From Burkholderia pyrrocinia (lineage in GTDB: Bacteria; Pseudomonadota; Gammaproteobacteria; Burkholderiales; Burkholderiaceae): DNA of 64,000 nt. The stretch is from NCBI RefSeq assembly GCF_018417535.1, contig NZ_CP070978.1, positions 2,666,001-2,730,000 on the forward strand, read 5' to 3'. The notes beneath the pieces were generated by a model. It was not told the DNA's origin, made no database searches, and worked only from the letters and a program-made list of their open reading frames with translations. Positions 52,119-63,558 of the stretch are shown here, piece by piece (positions within the stretch are counted from its first letter, which is position 1; the number at the start of each line of letters is the position of its first letter). Both the position numbers and the translations under genes were made by a program.

Positions 52119-53090
52119 TCAGCGTCGTTCGTCCGCGATATGACTGCGGATCACGTCCGCGAACGACGTGTCGCCCTTCAGCCCGAGCGCTTCCGCGCGC
52201 GTCGTGTCCCAGCGGCCCGGCCAGCTGCCGACGATCTTCTCGACGCGCTCGTCGGGCGCATGGCGGATCAGCTTCACGACGTCGTCGCCCGCGACTTCGC
52301 GCAGCGCTTCGATCATCTCGTCGACCGACACCGACAGGCCGGGCAGGTTGATCACGCGCTTGTCGCCGAGCTTGGCACTGTCGATTTCGCAGCCGGCGAC
52401 GAGCGCTTCGATCGCGCCGCGCGGCGACAGCAGCCACAGCCGCGTCGAACCCGGTACCGGGCACACGCTTTCCTCGCCGTTCAGCGGCTCGCGGATGATG
52501 CCGCTCGCAAACGACGACGCGGCCGCGTTCGGGCGGCCGGGCCGCACGCTGATGGTCGGCAGCCGCAGCACGCGGCCGTCGACGAAGCCGCGCCGCGCGT
52601 AGTCGCACAGCAGCAGTTCGGCGATCGCCTTCTCGGCGCCGTACGACGATTGCGGGTTCAGCGCGGTGTCGTCCTGCACGATGTCGGGCAATGCGCCGCC
52701 GTACACCGCGACGGAGCTCGTGAACACGACGCGCGGCTGGTGGCCGCGCGCGCGGCACACTTCGAGCAGCGTGCGCGATGCGTCGAGGTTGATCCGCATG
52801 CCGAGATCGAAATCGGCTTCGGCCTGCCCGCTGACGATCGCCGCGAGGTGGAAGATCGCGCCGGTCTGCGTGTCGATCGCGCGTTCGAGCACTGCGCGAT
52901 CGGCGATGTCGCCGACGATCGACGTCACGCGCGCGTCGCCGAAATCGCCGCCCTTGACGACGTCGAGCAGCACCAGCTCGTCGATCTTCCCGATCCGGCC
53001 GTCGGGGCCGGTCAGTTCGCCGCGCTCGAGCAGCTTGCGCGCGAGACGCTGGCCGAGAAAGCCGGCGCCGCCGGTGATCAGTACTTTCAT
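52119..53090 (-). CDS. denD: D-erythronate dehydrogenase
   Basis: A 323-residue extended short-chain dehydrogenase. It has the NAD-binding GGAGFLG (7-13), DIADR after the second strand, and the catalytic SS-Y-K arrangement (VFTSSVAVYG, then SSYGAEKA). DenD oxidises D-erythronate at C2 to 2-dehydro-D-erythronate with NAD+ (known). It is the last gene of the four-carbon acid sugar operon, 28 bases after otnI. A dehydrogenase for another sugar acid is possible in principle, but the operon makes DenD most likely. Confidence 0.85.
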   Translation of the reverse strand: MKVLITGGAGFLGQRLARKLLERGELTGPDGRIGKIDELVLLDVVKGGDFGDARVTSIVGDIADRAVLERAIDTQTGAIFHLAAIVSGQAEADFDLGMRINLDASRTLLEVCRARGHQPRVVFTSSVAVYGGALPDIVQDDTALNPQSSYGAEKAIAELLLCDYARRGFVDGRVLRLPTISVRPGRPNAAASSFASGIIREPLNGEESVCPVPGSTRLWLLSPRGAIEALVAGCEIDSAKLGDKRVINLPGLSVSVDEMIEALREVAGDDVVKLIRHAPDERVEKIVGSWPGRWDTTRAEALGLKGDTSFADVIRSHIADERR

Positions 53091-53118
53091 GGTCGTTATC
53101 CTCTTTGGAATGCTTGAA

Positions 53119-53895
53119 TCACAGGTACGGCTTGATCCAGCCGAGACCTTCCGACGTGCCGGCCTTCGGGCGGTATTCGCAGCCGATCCAGCCGTCGTAG
53201 CCGAGCGCATCGATCAGCTCGAACAGGTACGGGTAGTTGAGTTCGCCGAGATCCGGCTCGTGGCGCTCGGGCACGCCCGCGATCTGGATGTGGCCGATGC
53301 CCGCGAAATCGCGCTTGAGCTTCACCGCGAGATCGCCTTCGACGATCTGGCAGTGGTAGCAGTCGAACTGCACCTTCAGGTTCGGCGCGCCGACTTCCGC
53401 GCAGATCGCTTGTGCGTCGTCCTGGCGGCTGAGGAAATAGCCGGGCATGTCGCGCTGGTTGATCGGTTCGATCAGGATCGTGACGCCGTGTGCGGCGGCG
53501 GCCTGCGCCGCATGCCGCAGGTTCGACAGGTAGGTGTCGCGATGGCGCGCGCGGTCGGCACCCGGCGCGACCATGCCGGCCATCACGTGCAGTTTCCTGT
53601 TGCCGAGCACGCGCGCGTAGTCGAGCGCCTGGTCGATACCGCGCCGGAATTCGTCTTCGCGGCCCGGCAGCGACGCGATACCGCGTTCGCCCGCGGCCCA
53701 GTCGCCGGGCGGTGCGTTGAACAGCGCCTGTTCGAGGTTGTGCGCGTCGAGGCGCGCGCGGATGTCCTCGGCGGCGAAGTCGTACGGGAACAGGTACTCG
53801 ACGGCCTTGAAGCCGTCGTAGGCGGCAGCGGCGAAGCGTTCGAGGAACGCGTGCTCGTTGTACATCATCGAGAGGTTGGCGGCGAAGCGTGGCAT
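53119..53895 (-). CDS. otnI: 2-dehydrotetronate isomerase
   Basis: A 258-residue TIM-barrel protein of the hydroxypyruvate-isomerase family. It begins [13 protein letters not shown] and carries the metal-binding Glu in [10 protein letters not shown], the FDCYHCQI strand and a C-terminal GCEYRPK motif. OtnI shifts the keto group of 2-dehydrotetronate to C3 before phosphorylation. It is placed between the transporter and denD in the operon. A hydroxypyruvate isomerase (Hyi) would look similar, but the neighbours favour OtnI. Confidence 0.87.
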   Translation of the reverse strand: MPRFAANLSMMYNEHAFLERFAAAAYDGFKAVEYLFPYDFAAEDIRARLDAHNLEQALFNAPPGDWAAGERGIASLPGREDEFRRGIDQALDYARVLGNRKLHVMAGMVAPGADRARHRDTYLSNLRHAAQAAAAHGVTILIEPINQRDMPGYFLSRQDDAQAICAEVGAPNLKVQFDCYHCQIVEGDLAVKLKRDFAGIGHIQIAGVPERHEPDLGELNYPYLFELIDALGYDGWIGCEYRPKAGTSEGLGWIKPYL

Positions 53896-53971
53896 GGCAG
53901 CGGGTCCTGTGAATGAAGGGGGCGGGGCGTACCGCGCCCCGCGTCGAATGGCAGCTCAGTGGCTCAGTGGC

Positions 53972-55297
53972 TCAGCGGTTCACGAGTTTCGCGGGCGTGA
54001 GCCACACGGCGATCGCGCCGATCACGAGCATGGCCGCCAGCACGTACATGCCGGACGACGTGCTGTGCGTGACGTCCTTCAGGTAGCCGATCACGTACGG
54101 GCTCGCGAAACCGGCGAGGTTGCCGATCGAGTTGATGATCGCGATCCCGGCGGCGGCCGCGGAGCCCGCGAGGAACGCGGTCGGCAGCGACCAGAACAGC
54201 GGTGCGCAGGTCAGCACGCCGCCCGCCGCGAGCGACAGGAACACGATCGACACCGCCGTATTGTGCGAGTACGACGCGGCGACCGCAAACCCGACCGCGC
54301 CCATCAGCGCCGGCACGATCAGGTGCCAGCGGCGTTCGCGGCGCTTGTCCGCGCTGTGGCCGAACAGGTTCATCACGACGATCGCGACGAGGAACGGGAT
54401 CGCGGACAGCAGGCCGATCTGAAGCGTATCGGTGATGCCGGTCGATTTCACGAGCGTCGGCATCCAGAACGTGAGGCCGTACTGGCCGGTGACGAACGCG
54501 AAGTAGATCAGCGACATCCACCACATGCGCGGGTCCGAGAACACGGCCTTCAGCGAATGGCCGTGCTGCTGCTGTTCCTGCGGCTGCGCGGCGATTTCCT
54601 CTTCGAGGAGCTGCTTCTCGCGCTCGTCGAGCCACTTCGCGCCGCGGATGCTGTTGTCGAGATACAGGATCGTCGCGATGCCGACCAGCACGGCCGGCAC
54701 GGCTTCGATCATGAACATCCATTGCCAGCCGTGGAAGCCCGAGCCGCCGTGGAAGCGCTCCATGATCCAGCCCGACAGCGGGTTGCCGAAGATGCCCGAT
54801 ACGGGGATCGCGGACATGAACACCGCGATGATCTTCGCGCGGCGATGCGACGGGAACCAGTACGTGAGGTACAGGATCACGCCGGGATAGAAGCCGGCTT
54901 CCGCGAGGCCGAGCAGGAAGCGCAGCACGTAGAACTGCGTCGGTGTCTTCACGAACGCGAACAGCGCGGACAGCAGGCCCCACGTGATCATGATCCGCGC
55001 GATCCAGATGCGCGCGCCGAGCCGGTGCATCAGCAGGTTGCTTGGCAGTTCGAACAGAAAGTAGCCAAGGAAGAAAATTCCCGCGCCGAGCCCGAACACG
55101 GTTTCGCTGAACGCGAGATCCTGCGACATCTGCAGCTTCGCGAAGCCGACGTTCACGCGGTCGAGATACGCGACCACGTAGCAGAGCATCAGGAACGGCA
55201 CGATGCGCCAGAACACTTTCTTGTAGGTGCGGTCCAGTTCGGCCGAACGGGCGGTCGCGGCGGGCGAGCGGCTTGCGGCCGCGTCGAGAGCAGTCAT
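53972..55297 (-). CDS. MFS transporter, ACS (anion:cation symporter) family
   Basis: A 441-residue permease with twelve transmembrane helices. ACS hallmarks are visible: FLMLCYVVAYLDRVNVGFAKL in helix 1, RFLLGLAEAGFYPGVILYL at helix 4 and WFPSHRRAKIIAVF after it. The central loop (about 215-245) is Glu/Gln rich. By position it should import L-threonate, D-erythronate or both, driven by the proton gradient. It lies between otnC and otnI on the same strand. Confidence 0.87.
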   Translation of the reverse strand: MTALDAAASRSPAATARSAELDRTYKKVFWRIVPFLMLCYVVAYLDRVNVGFAKLQMSQDLAFSETVFGLGAGIFFLGYFLFELPSNLLMHRLGARIWIARIMITWGLLSALFAFVKTPTQFYVLRFLLGLAEAGFYPGVILYLTYWFPSHRRAKIIAVFMSAIPVSGIFGNPLSGWIMERFHGGSGFHGWQWMFMIEAVPAVLVGIATILYLDNSIRGAKWLDEREKQLLEEEIAAQPQEQQQHGHSLKAVFSDPRMWWMSLIYFAFVTGQYGLTFWMPTLVKSTGITDTLQIGLLSAIPFLVAIVVMNLFGHSADKRRERRWHLIVPALMGAVGFAVAASYSHNTAVSIVFLSLAAGGVLTCAPLFWSLPTAFLAGSAAAAGIAIINSIGNLAGFASPYVIGYLKDVTHSTSSGMYVLAAMLVIGAIAVWLTPAKLVNR

Positions 55298-55416
55298 CGT
55301 CGTCTCCAAGGATGTCGTGTGCCGGTGGCGCATAGGCCGCCGGATCGTTTGTGTGTGCTGACGGAAGGGCCCGCGCACACGGCGGGCATGGGAATCGGTA
55401 TGTGGTGCGCGCCGCG

Positions 55417-56058
55417 TTACCAGCGCGCGCCGAAGGTCTGGCGCAGTTCGTCGAGCGCCGCGTCGGAAAGCGGCTCGGGCTTCGGGTTCGTCATCAGCCA
55501 CAGCCGTGCCGTTTCCTCGAGCTCCTCGAGCGCATACGACGCGTGCGACACCGACGGCCCCCACATCACGGGGCCGAGGCGGTCGAGCAGCACGCCGCGC
55601 ACCTGGCCGGCGAGCGCCGCGACTTCGGCCGCGACGGCCGGGTCGCCGGGGCGGCGGTATCGGATCAGCGGGATGTGGCCGACCTTCATCACGTAGTACG
55701 GCGTGATCGGCGGCAGCACGTCGGTATCGCGCCACACGCCTGCGAGCGTCAACGCGACGAGGTGCGTCGAATGCGTGTGGACGACGCCGTTCGCTTCCGC
55801 GTTGCGCGTATAGATGCCGCGATGCAGCGCGAGCGTCTTCGACGGCTTGCCGCCCGAGACGGGCTGGCCGTCGGCGCCGACCTTCGCGATGTCGTTCGGG
55901 TCGAGCCGGCCGAGGCACGCGTCGGTCGGCGTGATCAGCCAGCCGTCGGAGAGGCGCGCGCTGATGTTGCCGGCGCTGCCGACCGCGTGGCCGCGTGCGT
56001 ACAGGCTCGCGCCGACGACGCAGATCTCTTCGCGCAGTTTCGCTTCCTGGCTCATCAT
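55417..56058 (-). CDS. otnC: 3-dehydro-4-phosphotetronate decarboxylase
   Basis: A 213-residue class II aldolase/adducin-fold enzyme. The metal site is HTHSTH (about 93-98) plus a later His, and the phosphate-binding GSAGNISAR is at about 27-35. OtnC converts 3-dehydro-4-phosphotetronate to dihydroxyacetone phosphate and CO2, the exit into glycolysis. It overlaps the otnK gene by 4 bases, so the two consecutive enzymes are made together. Two tandem ATGs exist; either start gives the same domain. Confidence 0.88.
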   Translation of the reverse strand: MMSQEAKLREEICVVGASLYARGHAVGSAGNISARLSDGWLITPTDACLGRLDPNDIAKVGADGQPVSGGKPSKTLALHRGIYTRNAEANGVVHTHSTHLVALTLAGVWRDTDVLPPITPYYVMKVGHIPLIRYRRPGDPAVAAEVAALAGQVRGVLLDRLGPVMWGPSVSHASYALEELEETARLWLMTNPKPEPLSDAALDELRQTFGARW

Positions 56059-57353
56059 GCGGCTCCGTCCAGCGCGCGCAGCGCCTTGTCGAAAAAGTCC
56101 GTCGTGCCGAAGTTGCCGGATTTCAGCGCGAGGCCGAGCGGCTGCGCATCGATCGTGGCTGTGGCCGGCACGCCCGGATCGATCTGCGCGCCGATCTGCA
56201 GCGACTTCACGTCGAGCGCCTGCACGACCGCGCCGGACGTCTCGCCGCCGGCGACGACGAACTTGCGCACGCCGAGTTCGCGCAGGCCCCGCGCGATCGC
56301 CGCGAGCGTGCTTTCGACGAGATGGCCGGCCGCTTCGACGCCGAGCGCCTGCTGCACGGCCTTCACTTCGTCGGGCGTCGCGGTCGCGTAGATCAGCACC
56401 GGCTGCGGCAGGTGCGCGCGCGCGAAGGCGAGCGCTTCATCGACGACGGGCTCGCCGCGCGACGCCGCGAGCGGATCGATGCGGAAGCTCGGCCGCGTCG
56501 CGCGCCACGCGGCGACCTGCGCGTTGGTCGCTTTCGACGCGCTGCCGGCGAGCACGGCCGACAGCCCGTCGATGCGCGGCAGCGATGCCGCGTTGTCGCG
56601 CTCGGGCAGCAATTCCGCGCGGCGGAAATTCGCGGGCAGGCCGAGCGCGACGCCCGAGCCGCCGGTGACGAGCGGCAGGCCCGCGCATGCTTCGCCCAGC
56701 ACGTAGAGGTCGCGGTCGGACAGCGCGTCGGCGATCGCGAAGCGCGCGCCTTCCGCGCGCAGCTGGTCGATCCGCGCGCGCACCGCGGCCGCGCCCAGCG
56801 CGATCGTGTCGTAGCGGATCAGGCCGACCGGCGACTGCGTCTGCCGCTGCAGCACGCGCACGAGGTTCGCGTCCTGCATCGGCGTGAGCGGATGGTTCTC
56901 CATGCCCGATTCGTTCAGCAGTACGTCGCCGACGAACAGGTGGCCGCGATAGATCGTGCGGCCGTTCTCCGGGAATGCCGGGCATGCGATCGTGAAGCCG
57001 CCGCCGGCCGCATCGAGCAGCGCGTCGGCGACGGGCCCGATGTTGCCCGCGTCGGTCGAGTCGAAGGTCGAGCAGTACTTGAAGAAAAACTGCCGGCAGC
57101 CTTGCGCGCGCAGCCATGCGTACGCGGCGAGCGATTGCGCGACGGCATCGGCCGCGGGGATCGTGCGCGACTTCAGCGCGACGACGATCGCATCGGCGTC
57201 GACTGCAGTGTCGACTGCGGCGCCGTCGGCGGGCACGCCGATCGTCTGCACGGTGCGCATGCCGCTCTTGACGAGCATGTTCGCGAGATCGGTCGCGCCG
57301 GTGAAATCGTCGGCGATGCAGCCGAGCAGGGGACGGAAAGCGGAAGCGGTCAT
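56055..57353 (-). CDS. otnK: 3-dehydrotetronate 4-kinase (DUF1537 family)
   Basis: A 432-residue kinase of the OtnK/DUF1537 family. The N-terminal substrate domain starts GCIADDFTGATDLANML (about 11-27, with the conserved DDxTGA). The C-terminal nucleotide-binding half has VVAGGETSGAVVQAL and the closing KSGNFG motif. It phosphorylates 3-dehydrotetronate at O4 with ATP. It lies 19 bases after ltnD and overlaps otnC. Confidence 0.9.
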   Translation of the reverse strand: MTASAFRPLLGCIADDFTGATDLANMLVKSGMRTVQTIGVPADGAAVDTAVDADAIVVALKSRTIPAADAVAQSLAAYAWLRAQGCRQFFFKYCSTFDSTDAGNIGPVADALLDAAGGGFTIACPAFPENGRTIYRGHLFVGDVLLNESGMENHPLTPMQDANLVRVLQRQTQSPVGLIRYDTIALGAAAVRARIDQLRAEGARFAIADALSDRDLYVLGEACAGLPLVTGGSGVALGLPANFRRAELLPERDNAASLPRIDGLSAVLAGSASKATNAQVAAWRATRPSFRIDPLAASRGEPVVDEALAFARAHLPQPVLIYATATPDEVKAVQQALGVEAAGHLVESTLAAIARGLRELGVRKFVVAGGETSGAVVQALDVKSLQIGAQIDPGVPATATIDAQPLGLALKSGNFGTTDFFDKALRALDGAA

Positions 57354-57372
57354 GGCGGGAACGTCGTTCGAA

Positions 57373-58263
57373 TCAGCGGGCGGGCGGCAGCGTGATGCCG
57401 GGGAAGGTCTTGATCACGGCGGAATCGTCCTCGCCGCCGTGGCCGGCGCTCGACGCGCTCATGAACATCTGGTGCGCGGTGGCCGACAGCGGCAGCGGGA
57501 ACTTGCTGCGGCGCGCGGTATCGAGCACGAGGCCGAGATCTTTCACGAAGATGTCGACGGCCGACAGCGGCGTGTAGTCGCCGTTCAGGATGTGCGGCAC
57601 GCGGTTCTCGAACATCCACGAATTGCCGGCGCTGTGCGTGATCACGTCGTACAGCGCGTCGGCGTCGACGCCTTCGCGCAGGCCCAGCGCCATCGCCTCG
57701 GCGGCCGCCGCGATATGCACGCCGGCCAGCAACTGGTTGATGATCTTCACTTTCGAGCCGATGCCGTGCGCGTCGCCGAGGCGATAGACCTTGCCGGCGA
57801 TCGCGGCGAGCACGTCCTCGCAGCCCGCGTACGCGGCGGCCGGGCCCGACGTCATCATCGTCATCTCGCCGGATGCCGCGCGCGCGGCGCCGCCCGACAC
57901 GGGCGCATCGAGCATCTGCAGGCCGGCGGCCTCGATGCGTGCGCCGAGCGCGACCGCGAATTCGGGCGCGACGGTCGCGCTCGCGATCACGACGCCGCCC
58001 GGCTTCATCGCCGCGACCGCGCCGTGCTCGCCGAACAGCACCGTTTCCGTCTGCGCGGCATTGACGACGAGCGTGACGACGACGTCGCACTGCGCGCCGA
58101 GTGCGGCCGGCGTCGCGCAGGCCACGCCGCCTTCGGAGGCGAACGCCTGCAGCACGGTGTCGCGCACGTCGCATGCGTGCACGCGCAGGCCCGCGCGCAG
58201 CAGCGAGCGGGCGACGCCGAGGCCCATCGCGCCGAGGCCGATGACTCCAACATTTCGTGACAT
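57373..58263 (-). CDS. ltnD: L-threonate dehydrogenase
   Basis: A 296-residue beta-hydroxyacid dehydrogenase. It has NAD-binding GLGAMGLGVA near the N-terminus, the substrate motif DAPVSGGAARA (about 120-130) and the catalytic Lys region GSKVKIINQLL (about 170-180). LtnD oxidises L-threonate at C2 to 2-dehydro-L-erythronate with NAD+. The start at 58263 (MSRNVG) has AAGG 6 bases upstream; a TTG two codons earlier is unlikely. It is the first enzyme gene of the operon, right after the regulator. Confidence 0.87.
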   Translation of the reverse strand: MSRNVGVIGLGAMGLGVARSLLRAGLRVHACDVRDTVLQAFASEGGVACATPAALGAQCDVVVTLVVNAAQTETVLFGEHGAVAAMKPGGVVIASATVAPEFAVALGARIEAAGLQMLDAPVSGGAARAASGEMTMMTSGPAAAYAGCEDVLAAIAGKVYRLGDAHGIGSKVKIINQLLAGVHIAAAAEAMALGLREGVDADALYDVITHSAGNSWMFENRVPHILNGDYTPLSAVDIFVKDLGLVLDTARRSKFPLPLSATAHQMFMSASSAGHGGEDDSAVIKTFPGITLPPAR

Positions 58264-58324
58264 GGTCAACCTTGATCGATTCGGGAGAGGTTCTGGACAA
58301 CAGCGGCGGCGGGCGCCGCCGGCT

Positions 58325-59029
58325 TCAGCAGATGCCGGCTTCCGCGAGACGGCGGGCGGCGTTATACATGTGCGTGCGCGCCGCGTTGCGCGCCGCCATC
58401 GGGTCGCGCGAGCGAATCGCGTCGGCGATCGCCGCGTGTTCCTCGCGCACCTGGCGCGAGAAATCCTCGCGCGTCGCTTCGTTGCGCCGCGTGACCTTCA
58501 CGCCGGCTTCGAGGTACTGGTTCAGGAACTGCAGCGTCTTCAGGAAATACGGGTTGCCGGTGACGGCCGCGATCGTGCGATGGAACGCGACGTCTTCCGC
58601 GACGCCGTCGCGCCCTTCGGCCACCGCATCGTCGATCTTGCGCAGTGCGTCGTCGATGTCGGCCATGTCGTCGGCGGAGTGGTGCAGCGCGGCTTCGGCC
58701 GCGACTTCGGCCTCGATCGCGCGGCGCACCGCGAGCAGGTGCGGCAGCGAGTTCGCCTCGACGGCTTCCGCGTAGTCGATTCGCAGCGGCCGGATCGCGC
58801 CGTGCTGGTTCACGTACACGCCGCTGCCCTGGCGCGGCTCGACCACGCCTTCGTTCTTCAGCCGCGAGATCGCCTCGCGGATCACGGTGCGGCTCACGCC
58901 GAATTCCTGCGCGAGCACGGCTTCGGTCGGCAGCTTGCCGCTGGCCGAGAAACTGCCGGCTTCGATCTGCTTGAGCAGTTGCTGCGCGACGTGGTCGCTC
59001 ATCGCACGGGCGGGAATCTTCTCGAACAT
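58325..59029 (-). CDS. GntR-family (FadR subfamily) regulator of the tetronate operon
   Basis: A 234-residue regulator. The winged helix-turn-helix is residues about 5-75 (LPTEAVLAQEFGVSRTVIREAISRLKNEGVVEPRQGSGVYV). A helical FCD ligand domain with metal-binding His/Asp (FHRTIAAVTGNPYF; EEHAAIADAI; ARTHMYNA) follows. It heads the operon on the same strand, 61 bases before ltnD, and an inverted repeat lies 12 bases before its start, fitting autoregulated repression. The inducer is likely a four-carbon sugar acid. Confidence 0.88.
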   Translation of the reverse strand: MFEKIPARAMSDHVAQQLLKQIEAGSFSASGKLPTEAVLAQEFGVSRTVIREAISRLKNEGVVEPRQGSGVYVNQHGAIRPLRIDYAEAVEANSLPHLLAVRRAIEAEVAAEAALHHSADDMADIDDALRKIDDAVAEGRDGVAEDVAFHRTIAAVTGNPYFLKTLQFLNQYLEAGVKVTRRNEATREDFSRQVREEHAAIADAIRSRDPMAARNAARTHMYNAARRLAEAGIC

Positions 59030-59040
59030 GGCGCTCAGGT

Positions 59041-59069
59041 TTGTAAGGTGATGTGGTCATCATACAAAT
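59041..59069. promoter_or_regulatory. Candidate GntR operator
   Basis: TTTGTA (59041-59046) / TACAAA (59064-59069) and inner TGATG (59050-59054) / CATCA (59059-59063) make an interrupted inverted repeat, with three extra bases in one arm. It is immediately upstream of the gntR start, where a repressor would block the operon promoter. Confidence 0.5.
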
Positions 59070-59133
59070 TTGAGCAGAATGCAGCATCCGGAATAACCCT
59101 CGATTAACGGCGGGCAACGTCGGTCAAGTTGAT

Positions 59134-59147
59134 TGAAACCGGTTCCA
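59134..59147. promoter_or_regulatory. LacI-type operator-like palindrome
   Basis: TGAAACCGGTTCCA is a near-perfect palindrome with the central CCGG seen in many LacI/GntR-type sugar-acid operators. A second GAAACCGG half-site follows at 59156-59163. It lies about 105 bases upstream of the GntR gene, in the operon promoter region. No LacI-family gene is in the window. Confidence 0.4.
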
Positions 59148-59230
59148 ATTGAATCGAAACCGGCGCGGTCGGATCAGGTATCGCCTTGCGATGGGTCGAT
59201 CAGGGAAGCGCGACGGGGTGCCCGCGGCTG

Positions 59231-60298
59231 TCAGTCGGCGATGTCCTCGACGGGATCGACCGCCGCTGCCACGCCGCCTTCCGCCGCTTCTGCGCCGCGC
59301 TCCCGATAGGTCGCCGGCGGCACGCCGAACTGCTTGCGGAATTCGCGCCCGAGGTGCGACGCATCGGCAAACCCGCAACTCGACGCGATATCGGCGACGG
59401 TCCGGTCCGAACTCGTCAGCAGCCACGCAGCGGTGCGCAGCCGCACCTGCTTCGCAAACGCCTGCGGGCTCTTGCCCGTCTCGGCCTTGAACAGCCGCTC
59501 GAGCTGCCGCGTCGACAGGTCGAGCTTGTTCGCGAGCTCGTCGAGCGACAGTGCGCGGCCGACATGCTGTTCCATCAGAAGAATCGCGCGCTTGACCTTC
59601 GGGTGCGTCGCCGGTTCGAGGCCCGGCGGATGCGGCTGCGGCGCATTGCCTTTCTGCATCTCGCCGACCAGCAGGATGCGCAGCGCCTTCTGCACGGTCG
59701 CGTGGTCGAAATGGCGCAACAGGATCGCGGCGGCGACGTCGATCGACGCGCGGCCGCCCGAACACGTGATCCGGCGCCGGTCGATCACGAACAGCCGGTC
59801 GGCGATCAGCAGGTCGGGGTCGGCGGCCGGAAAGCGTTCGATGAAATCCCAGTAGTGGAACCAGCTCACGCAGGTGCGGTAGCCGTCGAGCACGCCGGCG
59901 CGCATCAGCGTGAACACGCCGGTGCAGATCCCGACGACCGTCGCGCCGCCGGCCGCCGCGCGGCGGATGAAGTCGAGCGTTTCAGGGCCGGCCTGCGGCC
60001 CCGAATGCAGCAGCCCGCCGACCACGACCACGTAGTCGAACGGTTCGGCCGCGTCGAACGTCTCCCACGGCGTGATCTGGATCCCGCAACTCGCGCGCAC
60101 CGGCGCGAGGGTCTCGCCGATCACGCTCCACGCGCAGCGCACGGGCTTGCTGTAGTCGCCGTCGTCGGCCGACAGCCGCAGCATGTCGACGAAGCCCGAG
60201 AAGGCCGTCAGCGTGAAGTTCGGCAGCAGCACGATGCCGAAGCGGATGCGCCGCGGCGCGGGTTCTGCGAGGGGGGAAGCGGGTACGTCGGGTGTCAT
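59231..60298 (-). CDS. GlxA-family AraC regulator (sarcosine/serine cluster)
   Basis: A 355-residue regulator with a DJ-1/PfpI-like N-terminal domain ([42 protein letters not shown] with the elbow Cys). A C-terminal AraC domain follows ([45 protein letters not shown]). It is divergent from sdaA-soxBDA. In Pseudomonas and Burkholderia, relatives such as GbdR and SouR respond to betaine, dimethylglycine or sarcosine, so it probably controls the sox operon. I use the ATG at 60298; a GTG at 60316 is the alternative. The acidic tail after the AraC domain is not conserved in the family. Confidence 0.82.
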   Translation of the reverse strand: MTPDVPASPLAEPAPRRIRFGIVLLPNFTLTAFSGFVDMLRLSADDGDYSKPVRCAWSVIGETLAPVRASCGIQITPWETFDAAEPFDYVVVVGGLLHSGPQAGPETLDFIRRAAAGGATVVGICTGVFTLMRAGVLDGYRTCVSWFHYWDFIERFPAADPDLLIADRLFVIDRRRITCSGGRASIDVAAAILLRHFDHATVQKALRILLVGEMQKGNAPQPHPPGLEPATHPKVKRAILLMEQHVGRALSLDELANKLDLSTRQLERLFKAETGKSPQAFAKQVRLRTAAWLLTSSDRTVADIASSCGFADASHLGREFRKQFGVPPATYRERGAEAAEGGVAAAVDPVEDIAD

Positions 60299-60582
60299 CG
60301 CGGCCAATCTCGTCACGCCGGGCAGGCGGTCTCACTCGTTTCACTCTGTTTGCGGGTACGGCTGCCGAGGCGGCGCGGATGAAGCCAGCGTCGCCGATCG
60401 GCCCGGGCCGGACTTGTGGTTTTCCGTCGCGAACCATCGCCAAAACGTACTTTCGGGCCGGTCGGCACGGTGCTTGGCGGCGGTATCCCACGTCGATGCC
60501 GTTTTTGTTCTATCGGCCGATTTTACGCTTTGATGTACTGGTGCCCAACGTCATTCCACGCATGCCACCCAGAGGAAGCCAG

Positions 60583-61968
<1,386 letters not shown>

Positions 61969-61984
61969 CGAAGGGTCCATCAAA

Positions 61985-63229
61985 ATGAGCCGCTACTCGA
62001 TATTCAGCCTGTTCCGCAACGGCCTCTCGTATCACGAGAACTGGGAAAAGCAGTGGAAGAGCCCGGAACCGAAGAAGGAATACGACGTCGTGATCGTCGG
62101 CGGCGGCGGCCACGGCCTCGCGACCGCGTACTACCTCGCGAAGGAACACGGGATCACGAACGTCGCGATCCTCGAGAAGGGCTGGATCGGCGGCGGCAAT
62201 ACCGCGCGCAACACGACGATCGTGCGCTCGAACTATCTGTGGGACGAATCGGCCGCGCTGTACGAGAAGGCGATGAAGCTGTGGGAAGGGCTGTCGCAGG
62301 ACCTGAACTACAACGTGATGTTCAGCCAGCGCGGCGTGATGAACCTCGCGCACACGCTGCAGGACGTACGCGACACCGAGCGCCGCGTCAACGCGAACCG
62401 GCTGAACGGCGTCGATGCCGAATTCCTGACGCCCGCGCAGATCAAGGAAATCGAGCCGACCATCAACCTGAACAGCCGCTATCCCGTGCTCGGCGCATCG
62501 ATCCAGCGCCGTGCGGGCGTCGCGCGTCACGACGCGGTGGCCTGGGGCTTCGCGCGCGGCGCGGACCGCGCCGGCGTCGACATCATCCAGAACTGCCAGG
62601 TGACGGGCATTCGCCGCGAAGGCGGCGCGGTGGTCGGCGTCGATACGGTGAAGGGCTTCATCAAGGCGAAGAAGGTCGCGGTGGTCGCGGCCGGCAACAC
62701 GACGACGCTCGCCGACATGGCCGGCGTGCGTCTGCCGATCGAAAGCCACCCGCTGCAGGCGCTGGTGTCCGAGCCGATCAAGCCGGTCGTCAACTCGGTG
62801 ATCATGTCGAACGCGGTGCATGCGTACATCAGCCAGTCCGACAAGGGCGACCTCGTGATCGGCGCGGGCATCGACCAGTACACGGGCTTCGGCCAGCGCG
62901 GCAGCTTCCACATCATCGAAAGCACGCTGCAGGCGATCGTCGAGATGTTCCCGGTGTTCTCGCGCGTGCGGATGAACCGCCAGTGGGGCGGCATCGTCGA
63001 CGTGTCGCCGGACGCGTGCCCGATCATCACCAAGACCGACGTGAAGGGCCTTTATTTCAACTGCGGCTGGGGCACCGGCGGCTTCAAGGCGACGCCCGGC
63101 TCGGGCTGGGTGTTCGCGCACACGATCGCGCGCGACGAACCGCATCCGCTGAACGCGCCGTTCGCGCTCGACCGCTTCTACACGGGCCACCTGATCGACG
63201 AGCACGGCGCTGCCGCTGTCGCGCACTAA
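61985..63229 (+). CDS. soxB: Sarcosine oxidase beta subunit
   Basis: A 414-residue flavoprotein of heterotetrameric sarcosine oxidase. The FAD-binding [17 protein letters not shown] (about 35-51) and [22 protein letters not shown] follow an N-terminal [17 protein letters not shown] typical of SoxB. The C-terminal [13 protein letters not shown] closes the FAD site. The beta subunit holds the substrate-oxidising FAD and covalent FMN. It oxidises sarcosine to glycine, with the methyl group passed to tetrahydrofolate. It lies between sdaA and soxD in one transcription unit. Confidence 0.94.
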   Translation: MSRYSIFSLFRNGLSYHENWEKQWKSPEPKKEYDVVIVGGGGHGLATAYYLAKEHGITNVAILEKGWIGGGNTARNTTIVRSNYLWDESAALYEKAMKLWEGLSQDLNYNVMFSQRGVMNLAHTLQDVRDTERRVNANRLNGVDAEFLTPAQIKEIEPTINLNSRYPVLGASIQRRAGVARHDAVAWGFARGADRAGVDIIQNCQVTGIRREGGAVVGVDTVKGFIKAKKVAVVAAGNTTTLADMAGVRLPIESHPLQALVSEPIKPVVNSVIMSNAVHAYISQSDKGDLVIGAGIDQYTGFGQRGSFHIIESTLQAIVEMFPVFSRVRMNRQWGGIVDVSPDACPIITKTDVKGLYFNCGWGTGGFKATPGSGWVFAHTIARDEPHPLNAPFALDRFYTGHLIDEHGAAAVAH

Positions 63230-63258
63230 CCCCCTCACCACAGCCAGGAGAAAGAAAC

Positions 63259-63558
63259 ATGTTGCTGATCGAATGTCCGTGGTGCGGGCCGCGCGCCGAA
63301 TCCGAATTCTCGTGCGGCGGCGAGGCCGACATCGTGCGCCCCGTCAATAACGAGAACATGACCGACCGCGAATGGGGCGAGTACGTGTTCATGCGCGAGA
63401 ACAAGCGCGGGCTGCACAAGGAGCAATGGCTGCACGCGCAGGGTTGCCGCCGCTGGTTCAAGGCCACGCGCGACACGGTGACCTACGATATCAAGGGCTA
63501 CGAAAAGTTCGGCGGCGCGGCCGCCGGCAACGCACACGAAGAGGGCACGAGCAAATGA
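63259..63558 (+). CDS. soxD: Sarcosine oxidase delta subunit
   Basis: A 99-residue subunit that binds zinc through CPWCG at the N-terminus, a later Cys (FSCGG), and a His/Cys pair in LHAQGCRRWF. The length is usual for SoxD. It supports assembly of the alpha-beta core. GGAGAAAG precedes the ATG, and its stop overlaps the soxA start (ATGA). Confidence 0.93.
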   Translation: MLLIECPWCGPRAESEFSCGGEADIVRPVNNENMTDREWGEYVFMRENKRGLHKEQWLHAQGCRRWFKATRDTVTYDIKGYEKFGGAAAGNAHEEGTSK

